From: Istiophorus platypterus | Taxonomy: Eukaryota > Chordata > Actinopteri > Istiophoriformes > Istiophoridae | Length of the DNA: 64,000 nucleotides | Assembly (NCBI GenBank): GCA_016859345.1 | Contig: CM029114.1 | Location: 15,332,001-15,396,000 of the forward strand | Direction of reading: 5' to 3' | In this document: positions 46,209 to 58,746 of the stretch, in pieces | Layout of the letters: every line of letters begins with the position of its first letter | How positions within the stretch are numbered: the first letter of the stretch is position 1 | The notes under the pieces: model-generated | Seen by the model: the letters and a program-made list of their open reading frames with translations, nothing else | What the model was told of the DNA's origin: nothing | The model's database searches: none | Made by a program: the position numbers and the translations under genes

Positions 46209-47899
46209 GATAAGCGAATGTGGGCAGGGGCCGGGATCATATTCGTTTGAATATGGGTAATTAAGAATATGGGATTTACTTCAAAATTTCTAAAGAAACA
46301 CAAAAAGGGGAAGAAAAAAATCTAACTTCAGATGGTTTATCTACACCTGCTGCTACAAAAATGGGGGCTATGCATTCAGTCACTAACAAGAGCCATTTGT
46401 TTATATTCTGATTATAAAGGCAAATTGATCTCATACTAAAATCACACTAAGGACTAAACTTTCTGTAAACAGTTGTTTTTACTGGGGCAGTATGGTGTAC
46501 AAAATGATGGTTGTGATTATGTGGATGTGATCCAAGTGCTAGTTTCATAGCACTATGAAATTATTAATAAATCAGTTATTTCCATTGACTGTTAAAGATA
46601 GTCCCATTAAAGTTTGAAGGACTCGTGCCCACCCAACAGTTCAGCATTTTGATGAATACACTTACTTGCTTTCCTGGCAAGAATGATGAGACAATCATTA
46701 ACACACTAAACACACAATCTATGTGTCCAAGTATAAAGCCACAGCCAGCAGGTTAATCTTGGCTTGGCATAAAGACTAAAAACAGGGGGAAATAACTCGC
46801 CTGGCCCTGACAGAGGGTAACACAATCTGCCTACCCACATCTCTAAATCTCAATATCAACTGACGTTGACTCTTTCATCTACTGCTCATCAAGAGAGCGA
46901 ATAAACGTAGATACCCAAAATGTCAAAATTACTGCTTATGGAACCTAACATAAAGTTACTGGTGTGAGAAGGGCCCCCCTTTAGATAGCTCCCATTACCT
47001 ATCATCCTATATAATCCCATTGTTAGGCTGACAGCTACTACTGCAGGTTTCCAGAGTGAAGAAGAGAAATGTAATACTGTGTCTGAGATGGTAGGCCCGT
47101 TGGCAAAACTACATTCCTGTTGCTGAACTTGAACAATCAGGAAAGACAAGCTTTAATTTACAGTACAGCTAGTTTTAAACATGTATCATTATTTTATGAT
47201 GAAGTATAGTGCATCCTTTTTTAATCTATGTACATTGTAACCATTATATTTTTGTAACATTTTATATGGAGTTTTTTTTTTTTAAATCATGTTTGATTTT
47301 GTGTCTGTAGTTGGCTGCTATCCTAAGTACAAGTAATTTGTACAAGTGAACATAACGTGAACCAGGGATGGAGGACAATGGTTTTTCATTTCATCAACTT
47401 ACAGAACTATACAATAGAAGCTTATGTTTTCAATGACATTGGAATAGAAGCCATATCTTTTATTAATAAAACAAATTATAACAAGGCATTCATGTTTCAT
47501 CTATTATACTACTTTAAATACCACAAGACCCAAATATCTCTAGAATCTACATAATAAATATGTATGAGTTGGTCCTGTTTCTCAGCCTTCACTCGGGTAA
47601 GAGCACAAAATATTTCATCATAAATCATTTAAATTTAGTCTTCAGTTAGCATTCTGACAGTAATCTTTACAACCACATACAGTACTAGCTATTTGTAATC
47701 TGTACGTTCAGTTTTCTAAATCTGCATGGCTTTGCTTAATAAGGGCAAAGTTTTGTATTGCATGCATTTGTCTGAGTTACAACACTGAAGTTTTGAATAC
47801 AACACAGATTCAGGCCTTACAACAGACCCAGTCAGAAACAGGAATGTTCCATTATACGAAGTATCGTTCCCAGAGGAAGTGAGTGAAAACGGGGCCGTA
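46209..47899. other. Convergent 3'UTR region of the EMP gene and f8a
   Basis: About 46630-46870 is a copy of the repeat family that includes AGCATTTTGATGAATACACTTACTTGC and GGCATAAAGACT. The remainder is AT-rich and probably 3'UTR of one or both genes. No open frame here belongs to a recognised family. Confidence 0.5.
47459..47470. terminator. Palindromic two-way poly(A) signal
   Basis: TTTATTAATAAA reads AATAAA on the plus strand (47465-47470) and on the minus strand (47464-47459). It lies between the EMP stop codon (46208, plus) and the f8a stop codon (47900, minus), so it can serve both converging transcripts. The EMP gene also has an earlier AATAAA at 46566-46571. Use of either signal is inferred from sequence. 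Confidence 0.5.
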
Positions 47900-50800
47900 C
47901 TAAATGCCTTGACCAGACGGTGTTATGCGCTCCTGAACCACCAGGTGGAGAAGGTGATTCTGCTCAGCTGTCAGAAGTGGCCTGAGGAGGAAAAAAAACC
48001 CACAAACAGTTGATAAATATGGAAAATTAGGATTGAGAAGAAATGAAGCAGTGATGGAAATAACATTTTCAAATGCTCACCACAACTCAGTCTGAAGAGA
48101 CTTGAGGGACTCTGTGTCTTTCTCCTGACAGGCCATCTGCGAAACAGATTTGCTGTTAAAACACTGCACAAATAAAAGCATAAAGACAGATTCAGATGAC
48201 CTTGATAAGTTCTCAGAGTCTTGTCACTGTTTATGCTCTCTTATAATTATCCCAATAAGATGGATAAAGCATGCTCATCCGGAACAAGTTGCCTTACAGA
48301 ATCTTTTTTATTAGACATTAAAGTTAAGAATTAACAATCAGGATCTATTAATACTGACTGCCTCACAGAAAGAAACAGGGACAAGTCTCATAACACAGAC
48401 ACCAATGCAAAGGATGCAGATAATTATTAAATAATAATTAAAAAGAAAAAAAATCATTCCACTGGCTAAGGAAGACTAATTCCAACATATCCATCACTGT
48501 CATGTGAAGGCCATGAAGAACATCATTTTTTCCATATAGGGCAGGAAGGCCCAGGAAATCCTGTGAACTTTACAAGTATATGGATGATGAAGCTCACCAC
48601 TACTGACTGCAGGAGCAGGAAAACATTCTCAGGCAAGAAGGTCACTGAAGGAGAGAATAAGAGCAATGTTTACACTACTTCGAACAAATGCCGCTCACAG
48701 GATTTATAACACATTTTCTGAATTCCCAGTATGTAATGGTAAAAATATAAACAATACTTTATGGCTCTAAAATAGTTAAATAATGAGGTGCATTTACCTT
48801 GGCTGTGAGGGTCAAAGGACTCCCACGCATATCTCTCCAAGGTCTGTGCATGTTCTGATAACAACTTCTGAGGTGGCGGCTGTACAGGAAAACAGTTATG
48901 TTGGACCATTTAAATCTTGCTGCATGAGCAATCCAACTTTTCTCATTAAGTAATTACAGATGTAGGATAAATAATCAAAATGCAGATACATTATGAATAC
49001 TCTTAGCATGAGTAATGCAATATTTTCGGTTGCGTTGCTGATGTGGAGGCTCACCCTTTGACCAGTTAATGGATGTTTGGCACTAAAATATTGACCGGTG
49101 TTTAGGTTACTGTGTATCCGTGCTAAAATATTTTTATAAGTGGAGTAAAAATTACAGAGCAGGTTTAATTAATACTTTCTAAAATATGTTTTTCCTTCGT
49201 TGGAGGCTTATTTTCCATTTGAGTTACAAAGGTATTGCCATGTAGATGGTTTATGTGCAATACCTTGTCTTTATATATGAAATAAGCATATCTACCTCAA
49301 GCAGCATCAGCAGCAGTACTCTGGAGATCTCACATTTTGCAACAATATCCAGAAATGCACCTTGGAGAATTTTAAGCAAATAAAAGACACACAAGACGAA
49401 TGAAGAGAGTACATTATTCAACAGTTTTCAGGTCAATGTGATCAAATAAAATCCAACAATGACATAAAGCAGAAACTGAGACAGTGATCGTGAAATCTTT
49501 TTCTTAATTTTGTTTAAACACCCTTCTTTTCATCTTAAGTATCAAAATGTTCTAAATTTTTTTTTCTTTGGTTTTTCAGATACTGAATGCAGCCCCCATT
49601 TGTTAAAATGTATAACTGAGGATCAGTTTAATATATTGTCCACACAAGATGATATGAAACAGGTCGAGCTTGTAGATAAATGTACAACCTTACCAACAGG
49701 GGTGCTAGTGCCTTGTAGCTGCAGTCCTCTCTCCTGACACATCAGCTGCATCTCTGTGAACACTGACAAAGCACCATCATAGTCTCCTGCAGAAACAGAA
49801 GGGACAAGTTTAAAACTGCAGAAGTCGAGTCAAATCAACTTTATATGCACAGTTTTTTTTCTTCTTCCAACTGCTGAAATCACCTACATAATCGGATGAG
49901 ATTGGACGGACTGAACTCACGGGTGAGAATTTTACATGTGGCTATTTCTCCCATTGATAGCAGTGCTTCAATTGGTGTCTGCATCTGCAACTCTGTAGCC
50001 CTCTGATAATGAACAATAGCCTCTCCTGGTCTGTTCATCTCCTATTGAAGACAGAAGGAGGAGCTGAGATTAATATTTCATATGAAATATATACACTTGA
50101 AGCAAAAATCAAGGTCATTCATCTTATGAGACTTCAGAGCTTGAGGCTCTGATCCAAAGTTTTACCTTGAGTGCATTGCCAAGTTCTAGACACAGGCTGG
50201 CTGCCATCACAGGCTGGTTCATCTCAATGTACACCTGTGAGCCATTTATATATCAGCGTTATCCCGCTGTCTTTATAGCACTGTGGACTCAATACAGAAA
50301 TGTACAGCAAAATCTATTCTGCAGAACCTTATTCTGTTTATATATTCTATAAAAATCACTACAAAATATTACAAAATTCACACATTTTTCCAGATATTTT
50401 CAGAACGCAACTTGCATTACGCACTGAAAATGTCATCAAAAACTAAGAATCATGGTGTACCTTGATTGCAAAGCTGTAGCAGTTGAGTGCAGCCTGAAGG
50501 TGCTCATCAAAGCCAGGGGCCTGCAGGGCCCGATTCTCCTTCTCAGACATGAGAAAGAGGCGGGCAGCATCGGTTAACGCCAAGGCCTCTCCAGGAGCGT
50601 TAAAAAGAGTCTGCTCACACCTGCAGTCAAGACATTTAGAAAGTGTTACAACAACAGATGCACTACGGAGCACATCAACACTAAACATGTCATCCCCATG
50701 ACCGATACAGGCTCCTTCTGGGTCAATTAGCAAGACCTCTGACCACCTGTGCTGGTGTATTGGGAGGTACAAGTATAACTACTGGACTCACTGGACCAGA

Positions 50801-52535
50801 CCTTTCTGAGAGGATCTAAATGACTGGTTACCAAACCACTTTTTAAGGTGACAATGTTGCAGTCCACTGTGACAAACTTAAGTTTGACCTTGTAATGGGC
50901 ACAAGCTAACTTTTTTTTTTTAATTTAGTGAGTTTTTGATGAGATTGCTGATGAGAGTTTTTGTGTTTTTCTTTCTTTTAATAAGCACATTTACTAAAGA
51001 ATTTTTTCATGAGGTGAAGGTAGGAATGGGAACACACTACATGGCCAAAACAACAGTTGAAACCTGAACAATAAACCAATATGTGATATGCTGAGCATCT
51101 TAAAAAATGCTGTAGCAGCCTCCACTTCTCTGGCAATGTTTTCCACATTATTCTGGAATCTAGCTGCAGGGATTTACTCCGATTCACCCACAAGAACATC
51201 ATCAGTAAGGTAAGCCACTGATGCCGGTCTGGTATGGTCTGGTTCTCGGTTGGCATCGTCTCAGAGATGTTCAGTGGGGTTGTGATCAGGGCCCTGTGCA
51301 GGCCAATAAAGCTCTAGGCCACCAAACTGTGAAAACCTTTTCTCTATGGAACCAGATATGTGTATGGCAACAAATACACTAACTGCTACTAAGGGGCCTT
51401 TCTAATGTCAATCTTGTATCGTTTTGTACAAATTGCATAGTTTTTCGATTTTTGAGCTGTAGGGAAGTAAATATAACCCCCGAAGCAAACAGATGTTAAA
51501 AAAATGATAATGCACTGTTTCTTTTATTTCATAAACGTAAAAATTAGAAAACAATTTAACGGTAATTTTGAAACGTTTGCTGCATTTGTTTTAAAAAACA
51601 AAACAAAACAAAACAAAACGAAAAAACCTTTTTTTCACCTAAAAAGAAAAATTCAACAAAATATGTAATTTATCGCGGGGATGACAAAACCTGTGCATAA
51701 AGTACATGAGTGTAGAGTTTGGATCAAGTCGGTGGAATTGTCTCACCGAGCCATGGCCAAGTTACAGAAGGCAGCATACTGCAGACAGTCCTGCTGCTTT
51801 AGCTCCTTGGCTAATTGACCTGCAAAGACGGGAAGGAAAGCACATGAGAAGCAAACTGATAAGGAAATGTTTAACAACACGCGTTTTCCATTAACACGCC
51901 GGAGAAACAGGGAGAAAGACTGAGCGAGTGCTGTCGTTTTGACGCTATACAGCAGGTTATAAAACTGTCACTTACCAAACTGCTCACTTGCTTCCGCTAC
52001 GTTGGGCTTCCTGAGAAAACGCCTACGACAGAGAATTACAAATCTGTCAGATTTCCAAGTTATTGTCCGGTTCGCATTTTAACACGAGTCAACTTTAGTC
52101 GAATGTCATCGGGCTGAGGAGAAGAGAGATGAGGTATCGTTGGGCTGCGTGCTTAGCTAACCAGCGCTGCTCAGGTTTAGCTACATTACCGCCGTTAGCT
52201 GCCAAATCACGTCGTTTACATTTCAGCTAAATTCATTTCCCGAGCCTCGACTGAGCAATTTAAAATCCGTGGATATGATATTTGCGTTAAAGGTCGATCA
52301 AAACGCATCGGCGTTGGTTTAATTACGCGACGCTGACATTAATGATAGGCTAGCAGTTGTTTTTAGCTTATTAGCTGGCTGTAGAACTCATCTTTAACAT
52401 TGATGCCGAGGAACGACACGGTAATCCCTGACTTTCTGGCCCGTTTCAAGTCCTTTACTGTGACTAAAAGCCTTACTTTTTCAATTTATTTGACACAGCG
52501 CGGTATCTCGCCAGAAAATCGCTCTCTGTAGCCAT
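47900..52535 (-). CDS. f8a: 40-kDa huntingtin-associated protein (HAP40 / factor VIII intron 22 protein)
   Basis: HAP40 is an all-helical, TPR-like protein that binds tightly between the HEAT domains of huntingtin and is linked to early-endosome and Rab5 function. Twelve in-frame exons encode 317 aa: 52477-52535, 51976-52022, 51747-51819, 50461-50620, 50166-50234, 49921-50041, 49694-49786, 49296-49360, 48798-48879, 48598-48644, 48081-48136, 47900-47981. The protein matches human F8A throughout: DFLARYRAVSNKLKK, RFLRKPNVAEA, PGEALALTDAARLFL, RDYDGALSVFTEMQ, EISRVLLLMLLE, LLSEHAQTLERYAWESFD, and WPLLTAEQNHLLHLV to the end (TPSGQGI). The human protein is about 371 aa; the Pro/Ala-rich central insert that accounts for much of the difference is absent here. 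Human F8A genes are intronless and nested in F8, so this copy has the ancestral intron-containing form. Two CCAAT boxes (minus strand, 52585-52589 and 52617-52621) lie upstream. Confidence 0.95.
51025..51370. mobile_element. Probable Tc1-type non-autonomous element (MITE)
   Basis: The copy begins ACACACTACATGGCCAAAAC, the kind of terminal sequence found in Tc1-derived fish MITEs. Inside are GTTCAGTGGGGTTGTGATCAG and AGGCCAATAAAGCTC. No transposase frame remains. It lies in an f8a intron. Confidence 0.5.
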
Positions 52536-52584
52536 GGTCGACGGAGCAGACCAAACAGGAAGTCCAACCGACAGGAGCGTCGGG

Positions 52585-52621
52585 ATTGGCTCGTAGAATC
52601 CAGATCTCGCAATTTAATTGG
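52585..52621 (-). promoter_or_regulatory. f8a: Paired CCAAT boxes upstream of f8a
   Basis: Two CCAAT pentamers on the sense strand lie 50 and 82 bp upstream of the f8a start codon, about 32 bp apart, with a few CpGs around them and no TATA box. This suits a TATA-less housekeeping promoter of the NF-Y type. It is a sequence-only inference. Confidence 0.4.
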
Positions 52622-53174
52622 TCAGCGTGCGTAACACGGGGCATGCCCAAATAAGGAGAGATGACGTAGAAAGTGCAGCAATCGAGTGATGAGGAAGGAT
52701 TTATTTTTTTTAGTCAGTATAAACTAACTTAGTACATCTACTCAAATGATGCGCCTAAGAGGTGCTTGTACATATTTAGACTTTTATAAGCAATGATACA
52801 TCGTCATACAGTAACCCCCCCCCCCCAATACAGTAAATACAATCAAATTAGCTCCACTGCAACAAGTTGTAACATTATAATGCTGCTTACATGAAAATAT
52901 ATACATAATAATAATCCAATAGTGTGCAACATGATAGAGCAACATTAATATAGACTTTACTTTAAGTACATTCTTCTGACAACACTTTTGTATCTTTATT
53001 TCAAAAATACATGTAAGAAAGACTTCTTATATCTTGGTTTTTCATTTGTATTTTAGAGAATGTAAAGGCTTTTTCAACCTTTATTGTCCAGTGACAATGA
53101 CAAAGCAAAGCAAATGGAGATTTCAGCTACTGGTATACAATAAATATTGCAGTCTGGTGAAGATTATTTATGAT

Positions 53175-56100
53175 TCAAAAGTTCTCATAGACAGAGTCAA
53201 ATACACCTTCACCCTGGTGTTGCGTGGTTTCCTCTTTCTGTGGAGGAAGTAGAAGAAAGGTAACCATCTGCATGTTTCATTGTTATCAACCATAACAGGA
53301 AATGTAACAAAGCGTCTAAAATTCATACTGACCTTTTTTTGAGGTCCATCCTTCTTGGATTTCTCTTCCCCTGGGTCTGGGTCTCCCTTAGCAGCTGAGT
53401 GGTCCAACACATCGTAAATGGACCTGGGACGAGGCTCTAGAGTCTGAGAAAATATAAAAATGAGAATATAATACAGGAATAATGGAGGAAAAGAATACTG
53501 TGGTAAAATTTAATTCCAGTGTAATGTCACTGTCTACATACACCAATAAGTAGAAAAACTGCTTACAGCGTAGAAAGATGTAGATGGAGATATTACATCT
53601 ACTTTGTCTTCCTCCATTTCTCTTGCATTCCTTTCTTCTCTGTTCTGCTTTTGTTTTCTTTCCGTTTTGTCACATTCAGTAACCTGGTCTTTCTAAAAAT
53701 TGCAGTTTAATACATCAAAAGAAAGAACAGTGACATAAACTAAATGACACACAAACAAGACCAGGGTATAAGTGGACTTCTTCGTGATACATTTATCCCT
53801 GACAGTTCCCTCTTTTTAGTTCTGTGTCTTGTGAGTTAATTATCAAATATTTGAATTCAATTATTATTATTTACCAAAAAATCAGACTGGACAGTGTAGG
53901 CCCACCTTTGGACTTCAGCTACGAAAACAACACCAATTGAGAGGATGATCTAACAGTGTGTGTTTGCTGCCAAGTAGAGCAGGTCATGGTTAGTGACTGA
54001 GACAAAGTTTTTCTCGTCCTAGAGATAGGAGTCTGTCTAAGAGTCCAACTCAGTCGTCCAGTCTGCCTGGTGGTATTGTACCATCAGCCCTGTCAAAGGC
54101 AACACTTAGATCCAAAAGGACCAGGCCTGAACTTTGTTAGTGTGAAGATGAATACGAGGACCTCAAAGGAAGCAGTCTGCTCAAGACTCTTGTGAGGCCA
54201 AAATCCAGACAGTAAAGTTGTCAGTTGCTCAATTACTGGTTCACAAGCTATCATATGTCCCACTTGAGACAAGACTGTATTACAACCAAGTAATAGGAAA
54301 ACAACAGGATGTGAGTGAGCTACTGTCTCCAGCTGAGGACATTTTTAAGGAAGCCTGTAAAGAGAGCATCTGTACACAAAAAAACACTGCAAACTAAACT
54401 TTATCTGTTCAGGATTCAACCAGAAAATTTCTTTGATTTAAATGTTCTTTATTTTTTAGTTCAGTTTAGCATACTATATGTTATCTTAAGTAACCCAAAC
54501 GCTGAGGTGATCTGATGCTTGGCCCAGGCATAATCTTCAGCCTCAAATATAGGTTATTTCCGTTGTTAATTCATTCTAATAATTATGCTTTAAGTTGGTT
54601 CATTTTTGTTGGTTTTAGAAAATGTTAAAAATATACTGATAATTGCCCAGCACCCATTTTCCTAAGTCCTGGGGTGACATCTTGTTTTGTCCAACCAGAT
54701 TTTTAGTTAACTATCACATAAAACAGGAAAAAGCAGTAAATCCTCAAAAGCTGGAACTGTTTTTGCATTTTGGCTTGAAAAATGATGTAAATGTGTAAAT
54801 ATTTTTCTAATAGTTGCTTACTAACTTTATGTCAATTGACTAAATGATGAGTCCACTAATCTTTAGAACTGTAAATAAAGGAGATCGGTACATAACTGCA
54901 TGTGGAGCTCAAGAGACTCAAGCCTGTCATAACACCACCATTGAAGTCTGTAACATAACGATATTATCAGAAATATACAACATGCTGCTTCTTAACATCT
55001 GCCAGATCTTGAACAGGCAAATCTTACCCGATTTCCTCTGAAGACATACACTGATCCGAGCATACTGAAAACCACTAGCACACCAGTGAGGATGCCCACT
55101 ACTTTGAATTCTGGTTCATTCAGCTTTTCTGGCCCCCCACAGTGGGTATCTGGAAAATACACACCGTCCAATGTTAGTCTGTGCCAGGAATTCACTCTAA
55201 CCGGACAGCAGAGGTAGACTGAGAAATTCCTCATCTGTGAAGCAACAAATCCACTGGCTAAATATATTTAAGATCAGTTGATTTTTTGGCATGCTTTTCG
55301 ATCGACTGTATATGTTGTTAGCATTGGTCTTATTCCACTAATCTCTTCTTGCATTGGCAGTGTTCCCCAATTTAGGGGGTTGGGAAAACCCATGGAGTCC
55401 CAAGATAAATTTAAGTGGTCACAAAATGATTAAGGGGATAAGAAACTAAAATATACACCTCTGCGACACAAAATTATGTTTTGTAGTTGTTGTTTTTTTA
55501 AAAATTTTCTCAGAGGTTTTTCTTGGGAAATACTGGATACTTTTGCTGACTACTCATGTCCAAACCAGCAATGAAGACCCACCAGAAATGAACAAACTGA
55601 ATGTCATGCCCTCTGTGGGCCTGTCAATCCTCACAAATAAATTAACAACTTGCTTGCCGGCAAACATTGCACAGGTAATCAGCTTCCAACTTTCTCACAA
55701 TTTAAGTGACTTTGTACAAAGCAGCATTTTGTCTTTTGTTTGTGTTTATAATCTTGGGTCCAACCCTGTCTCCCAGAAATATATTCATTTACTAATTGGC
55801 AACAGCAAATAACCTTTGTACAAAACATAATTGCAACCATTTCCTACTTACGTCGTAAAAAGATGTTGATAATTTAAGTATTAGGAAGTCAAAAACCGAA
55901 CAATATAGAAGACAAATACAAAACTAGATGTATCATTAAAATGCTGAGAGACAAAGTATTTGTCTTCCGCCGAAATCTTTTAGTGCATTATCCAGTTGTA
56001 ATGAGTGCACTATTGTGCGCTATTAGACAGTTTTATGGTTATATTTAGGCACTCGCAGCATTTGGCAAAGGTTAGGGAAAGATAAGGTCTTGATCTGGTT

Positions 56101-58201
56101 TCATACAGATAAGGTTCACAATGATGTCAGACACAAGGTGTTTATTTATATAACAATAACAACAACAACAACCCATGATCTGACTAACCTTAACCAAACT
56201 GTTTTTGTTGCCTGACACCTAACCACACCCAATCTCCGGTGTTAAAGGCTTTTGGTTTGCACACCTGCTACTCATTCCAACCAACTGATTGCGACCTTGT
56301 TACTGTCTATAAATGTGCACTTCATTCATTTGCAAAATAAATTGCCTCTGAGCATAATCCAGCCAGTGATTATGTTTTCTGCAAAATGCATTTGCTGTTG
56401 CAGTCTAGTTTTTTTTAAATAAAATTCCTAGGAAACAGGGTTGCAGGGGATTTATGCAAGAGGAATTAAAGAAACTGCAATAATCTTCTTCTCCTCCTGC
56501 AGCAAAAAGTGTTAGTATGCTTCAACGAAATTGCTTCTTGTTTTGTTATCCTGAGTCTAAAACCTACACCTGCACCTCTTCTAATTGTACGTTTCTTTAA
56601 CTTTCTGAAACAGACAAGTCGACATTCATACCCACGTCATGCTGTGATTGCCCAGCCATGCGAAAGTGAAAAAGTAAGCAGGATCTAAACTCATCTTTCA
56701 GGTTCTTTTTTTCTAACTAAATTACTTATGTCACTTCTGGAAGAATTGTCCAAAAGTGTGCATTATTTTCCCAATTTGAAAGATTATTGCGTCTCCCCCC
56801 TCTCTTTATGGGAGCTGGCTTTTCACCCTGCCCTCAAGCATCACCACTCTTCACAGCTATAAAGCTCTTGTAACTGTTTTGTTTTGAGTATAGTTACAAC
56901 TTAATCGTCCTGTCCCACCAGTACATCACGTTTTCTTCATCAAATTTGCAATTTGGCAAATCACAACAGCATTTCCAGGCAAATTTTGCCTCTATATGCA
57001 TAAAGTTTAAATTTAATGGGTCTTCACCATAACCTATGAGAAGGTCACAAATGACATTACTGAATTTAAGGGGACACAAGTCAAAAAGGCTGGGACCCAC
57101 TGCCTATACAATAATACAGACTCTATTTGTTTAAGCTATCTGATTACAAAATCATTAGTAATGCCAGAGCCTATGTGTTTGAATATACATGAGAGGAAGT
57201 CTTTATAGGAATATCACACCATGCAATCACCTTCAATTTGAAAATCTGAAACAACAGATGAACTGAACATATTCAATAAATCTGTTTTACATATATCACA
57301 AGGTCTTTTTAGTTTTAATTCTTTTCTGCTACTTCACTGCCCTAAACATCTTTTTCAGTTTCATCCTTCATTCATACGCTCTTCTTTTCTTACTCACCTA
57401 TCACTTGAAGAAACCAGTGGACATTGGCTGTTTGATACTGGCAGATGTAGTATCCTGACACGGTTAGGTTTTTCAGCTGCAACTGCACAGAACTTTCTTC
57501 ACGAAACTCATGGTTACATATCGGATTTTTGGAGGGATCGATGCATCTGATAATGCCATTACTTTGGTTTGCTGGCTTTTTAACCTTAATATCAATAGTG
57601 AGATTTACACCTGCACAGGCCACAAAGACGCTTGTTTCCATGGATAAATCTGTGAAAGGACGTAATATAGAGGTCAGTATCAGAGCTGATATGATTGGTT
57701 GATTTATCAATTAGTCAAATGACTGAAGATGAATCTGTAAAAACTTTGATGACCAAGGAATTGTTTGAGTCATTGTTAAAGCAGAAACGCCAAACAATTG
57801 GTGGCTCTATCTTATCAAATGTTTGGATTTGCTGTATTGCTCTCATCGTCTCATCATTATAAACTCAATATCTGTGGAATTCAGAATAATCAATTTACCT
57901 TGCTTCACCTTGGATTTTGGGAAACTGTTATATTTTCCACTATTTTTTTTTACATTTCTAGACACAAAACTAAAGATAGGTGGCTACAGAAACACATATT
58001 TGGACCTCTTTGCCTGCAAAAAATTCAAGAATTACACAGTGATAAAAATATATGGTAAAAAGGTAAAAATATACTTTGTCAGTCGGAACATAGTTCAAAT
58101 GGCTTACCTGCTGTGTCCATTCCTGAGCATATAGAAGAGAGAAAAAATATAAATATCCAAGTCAGCATGAAGAAAAGACAGGAAAATCGTTGAGATTCCA
58201 T
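53175..58201 (-). CDS. nfam1: NFAM1-like ITAM receptor with one Ig-like domain
   Basis: NFAM1 is a type I membrane receptor of immune cells that signals through an ITAM to activate NFAT. Six in-frame exons encode 255 aa (human about 270): 58108-58201, 57398-57649, 55028-55149, 53567-53692, 53333-53443, 53175-53237. Exon 1 is a signal peptide. Exon 2 is an Ig-like domain (about 32-115) with VACAGVNLT and GYYICQY as the core Cys pair, two further Cys and N-glycosylation sites. Exon 3 holds the stalk and membrane segment (about 130-150). The cytoplasmic tail has the ITAM YATLEPRPRSIYDVL (Y197 and Y208), split by the exon 4/5 boundary. The human equivalent is YTALQRRETEVYACI. The C-terminus, VYENF, matches human VYENL. 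CD79 chains and CD3 also have ITAMs, but the tail end favours NFAM1. A minus-strand AATAAA lies at 52995-53000. Confidence 0.8.
53693..55027 (-). other. nfam1: nfam1-like gene intron 3
   Basis: About 53880-54260 reads like part of a known kind of fish interspersed repeat, with phrases such as CCATCAGCCCTGTCAAAGGC and CTTAGATCCAAAAGGACCAG. About 54550-54850 is a diverged copy of the TTTTGTCCAACCAGATTTTT family. No additional exon was seen. Confidence 0.5.
53880..54260. repeat. Unclassified interspersed repeat in an nfam1-like intron
   Basis: GGTATTGTACCATCAGCCC and AAGGCAACACTTAGATCC resemble a repeat often met in fish genomes. The class is not known to me, and no open frame is preserved. Confidence 0.4.
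55150..57397 (-). other. nfam1: nfam1-like gene intron 2
   Basis: This 2.2-kb intron lies between the Ig-like exon and the membrane exon. It contains a short (AAC)n at about 56158-56171. An 89-aa plus-strand open frame near 55543 is not recognisable. No second Ig exon was found. Confidence 0.5.
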
Positions 58202-58664
58202 GCTGATATTTTGGTGTTTATCGGGGGCTGTTCATAGTCTTTTTCAACAGCTTTGTTCCGTGTATGTACTTGTGTTTCTCAATTTGTCTTGTTCACTGTT
58301 GTATTTCCTGTTTCTGCTAGAGACACTTCCTCAAAAGTGCAATGTCAGAGCACAAAAACCACATTTACAACTCTGTTTGATTCGTGAAATTTAAGTCTAA
58401 AGCCTGAAGACATTGCCCACCAGAAGGGTACAGTAGAAAAAGAAATGTACAAACACAGTCTCTAGCTTGCTTTTCTTATGTATTAAGAGGGAGTATTTCT
58501 GGCTGCATTATTTTGTTACATCAGTCTGATGTTAGGTGAAGTACAATGTTGGCTTTCCTCCAAAGGGCCATGAGCCATGAGCATACACCTCATCATGAGT
58601 TGTTGTTTTTTTTTTTTTTTTAAGACAGAAGAAGGGAAAGACTCAAGCAGGAGTGAGAACATAT

Positions 58665-58696
58665 TGTGTGTGTGTGTGTATGTGTGTGTGTGTGTG

Positions 58697-58743
<47 letters not shown>
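58665..58743. repeat. (TG)n microsatellite
   Basis: About 39 TG units with TATG and CATG interruptions. Confidence 0.9.

Positions 58744-58746
<3 letters not shown>

Noticed and set aside
56894..57100. 68-aa minus-strand open frame with several Cys, considered as a second Ig or stalk exon of the nfam1-like gene
   Set aside because: No acceptor and donor in a compatible phase and no Ig-like pattern; the phases of exons 2 and 3 join directly.
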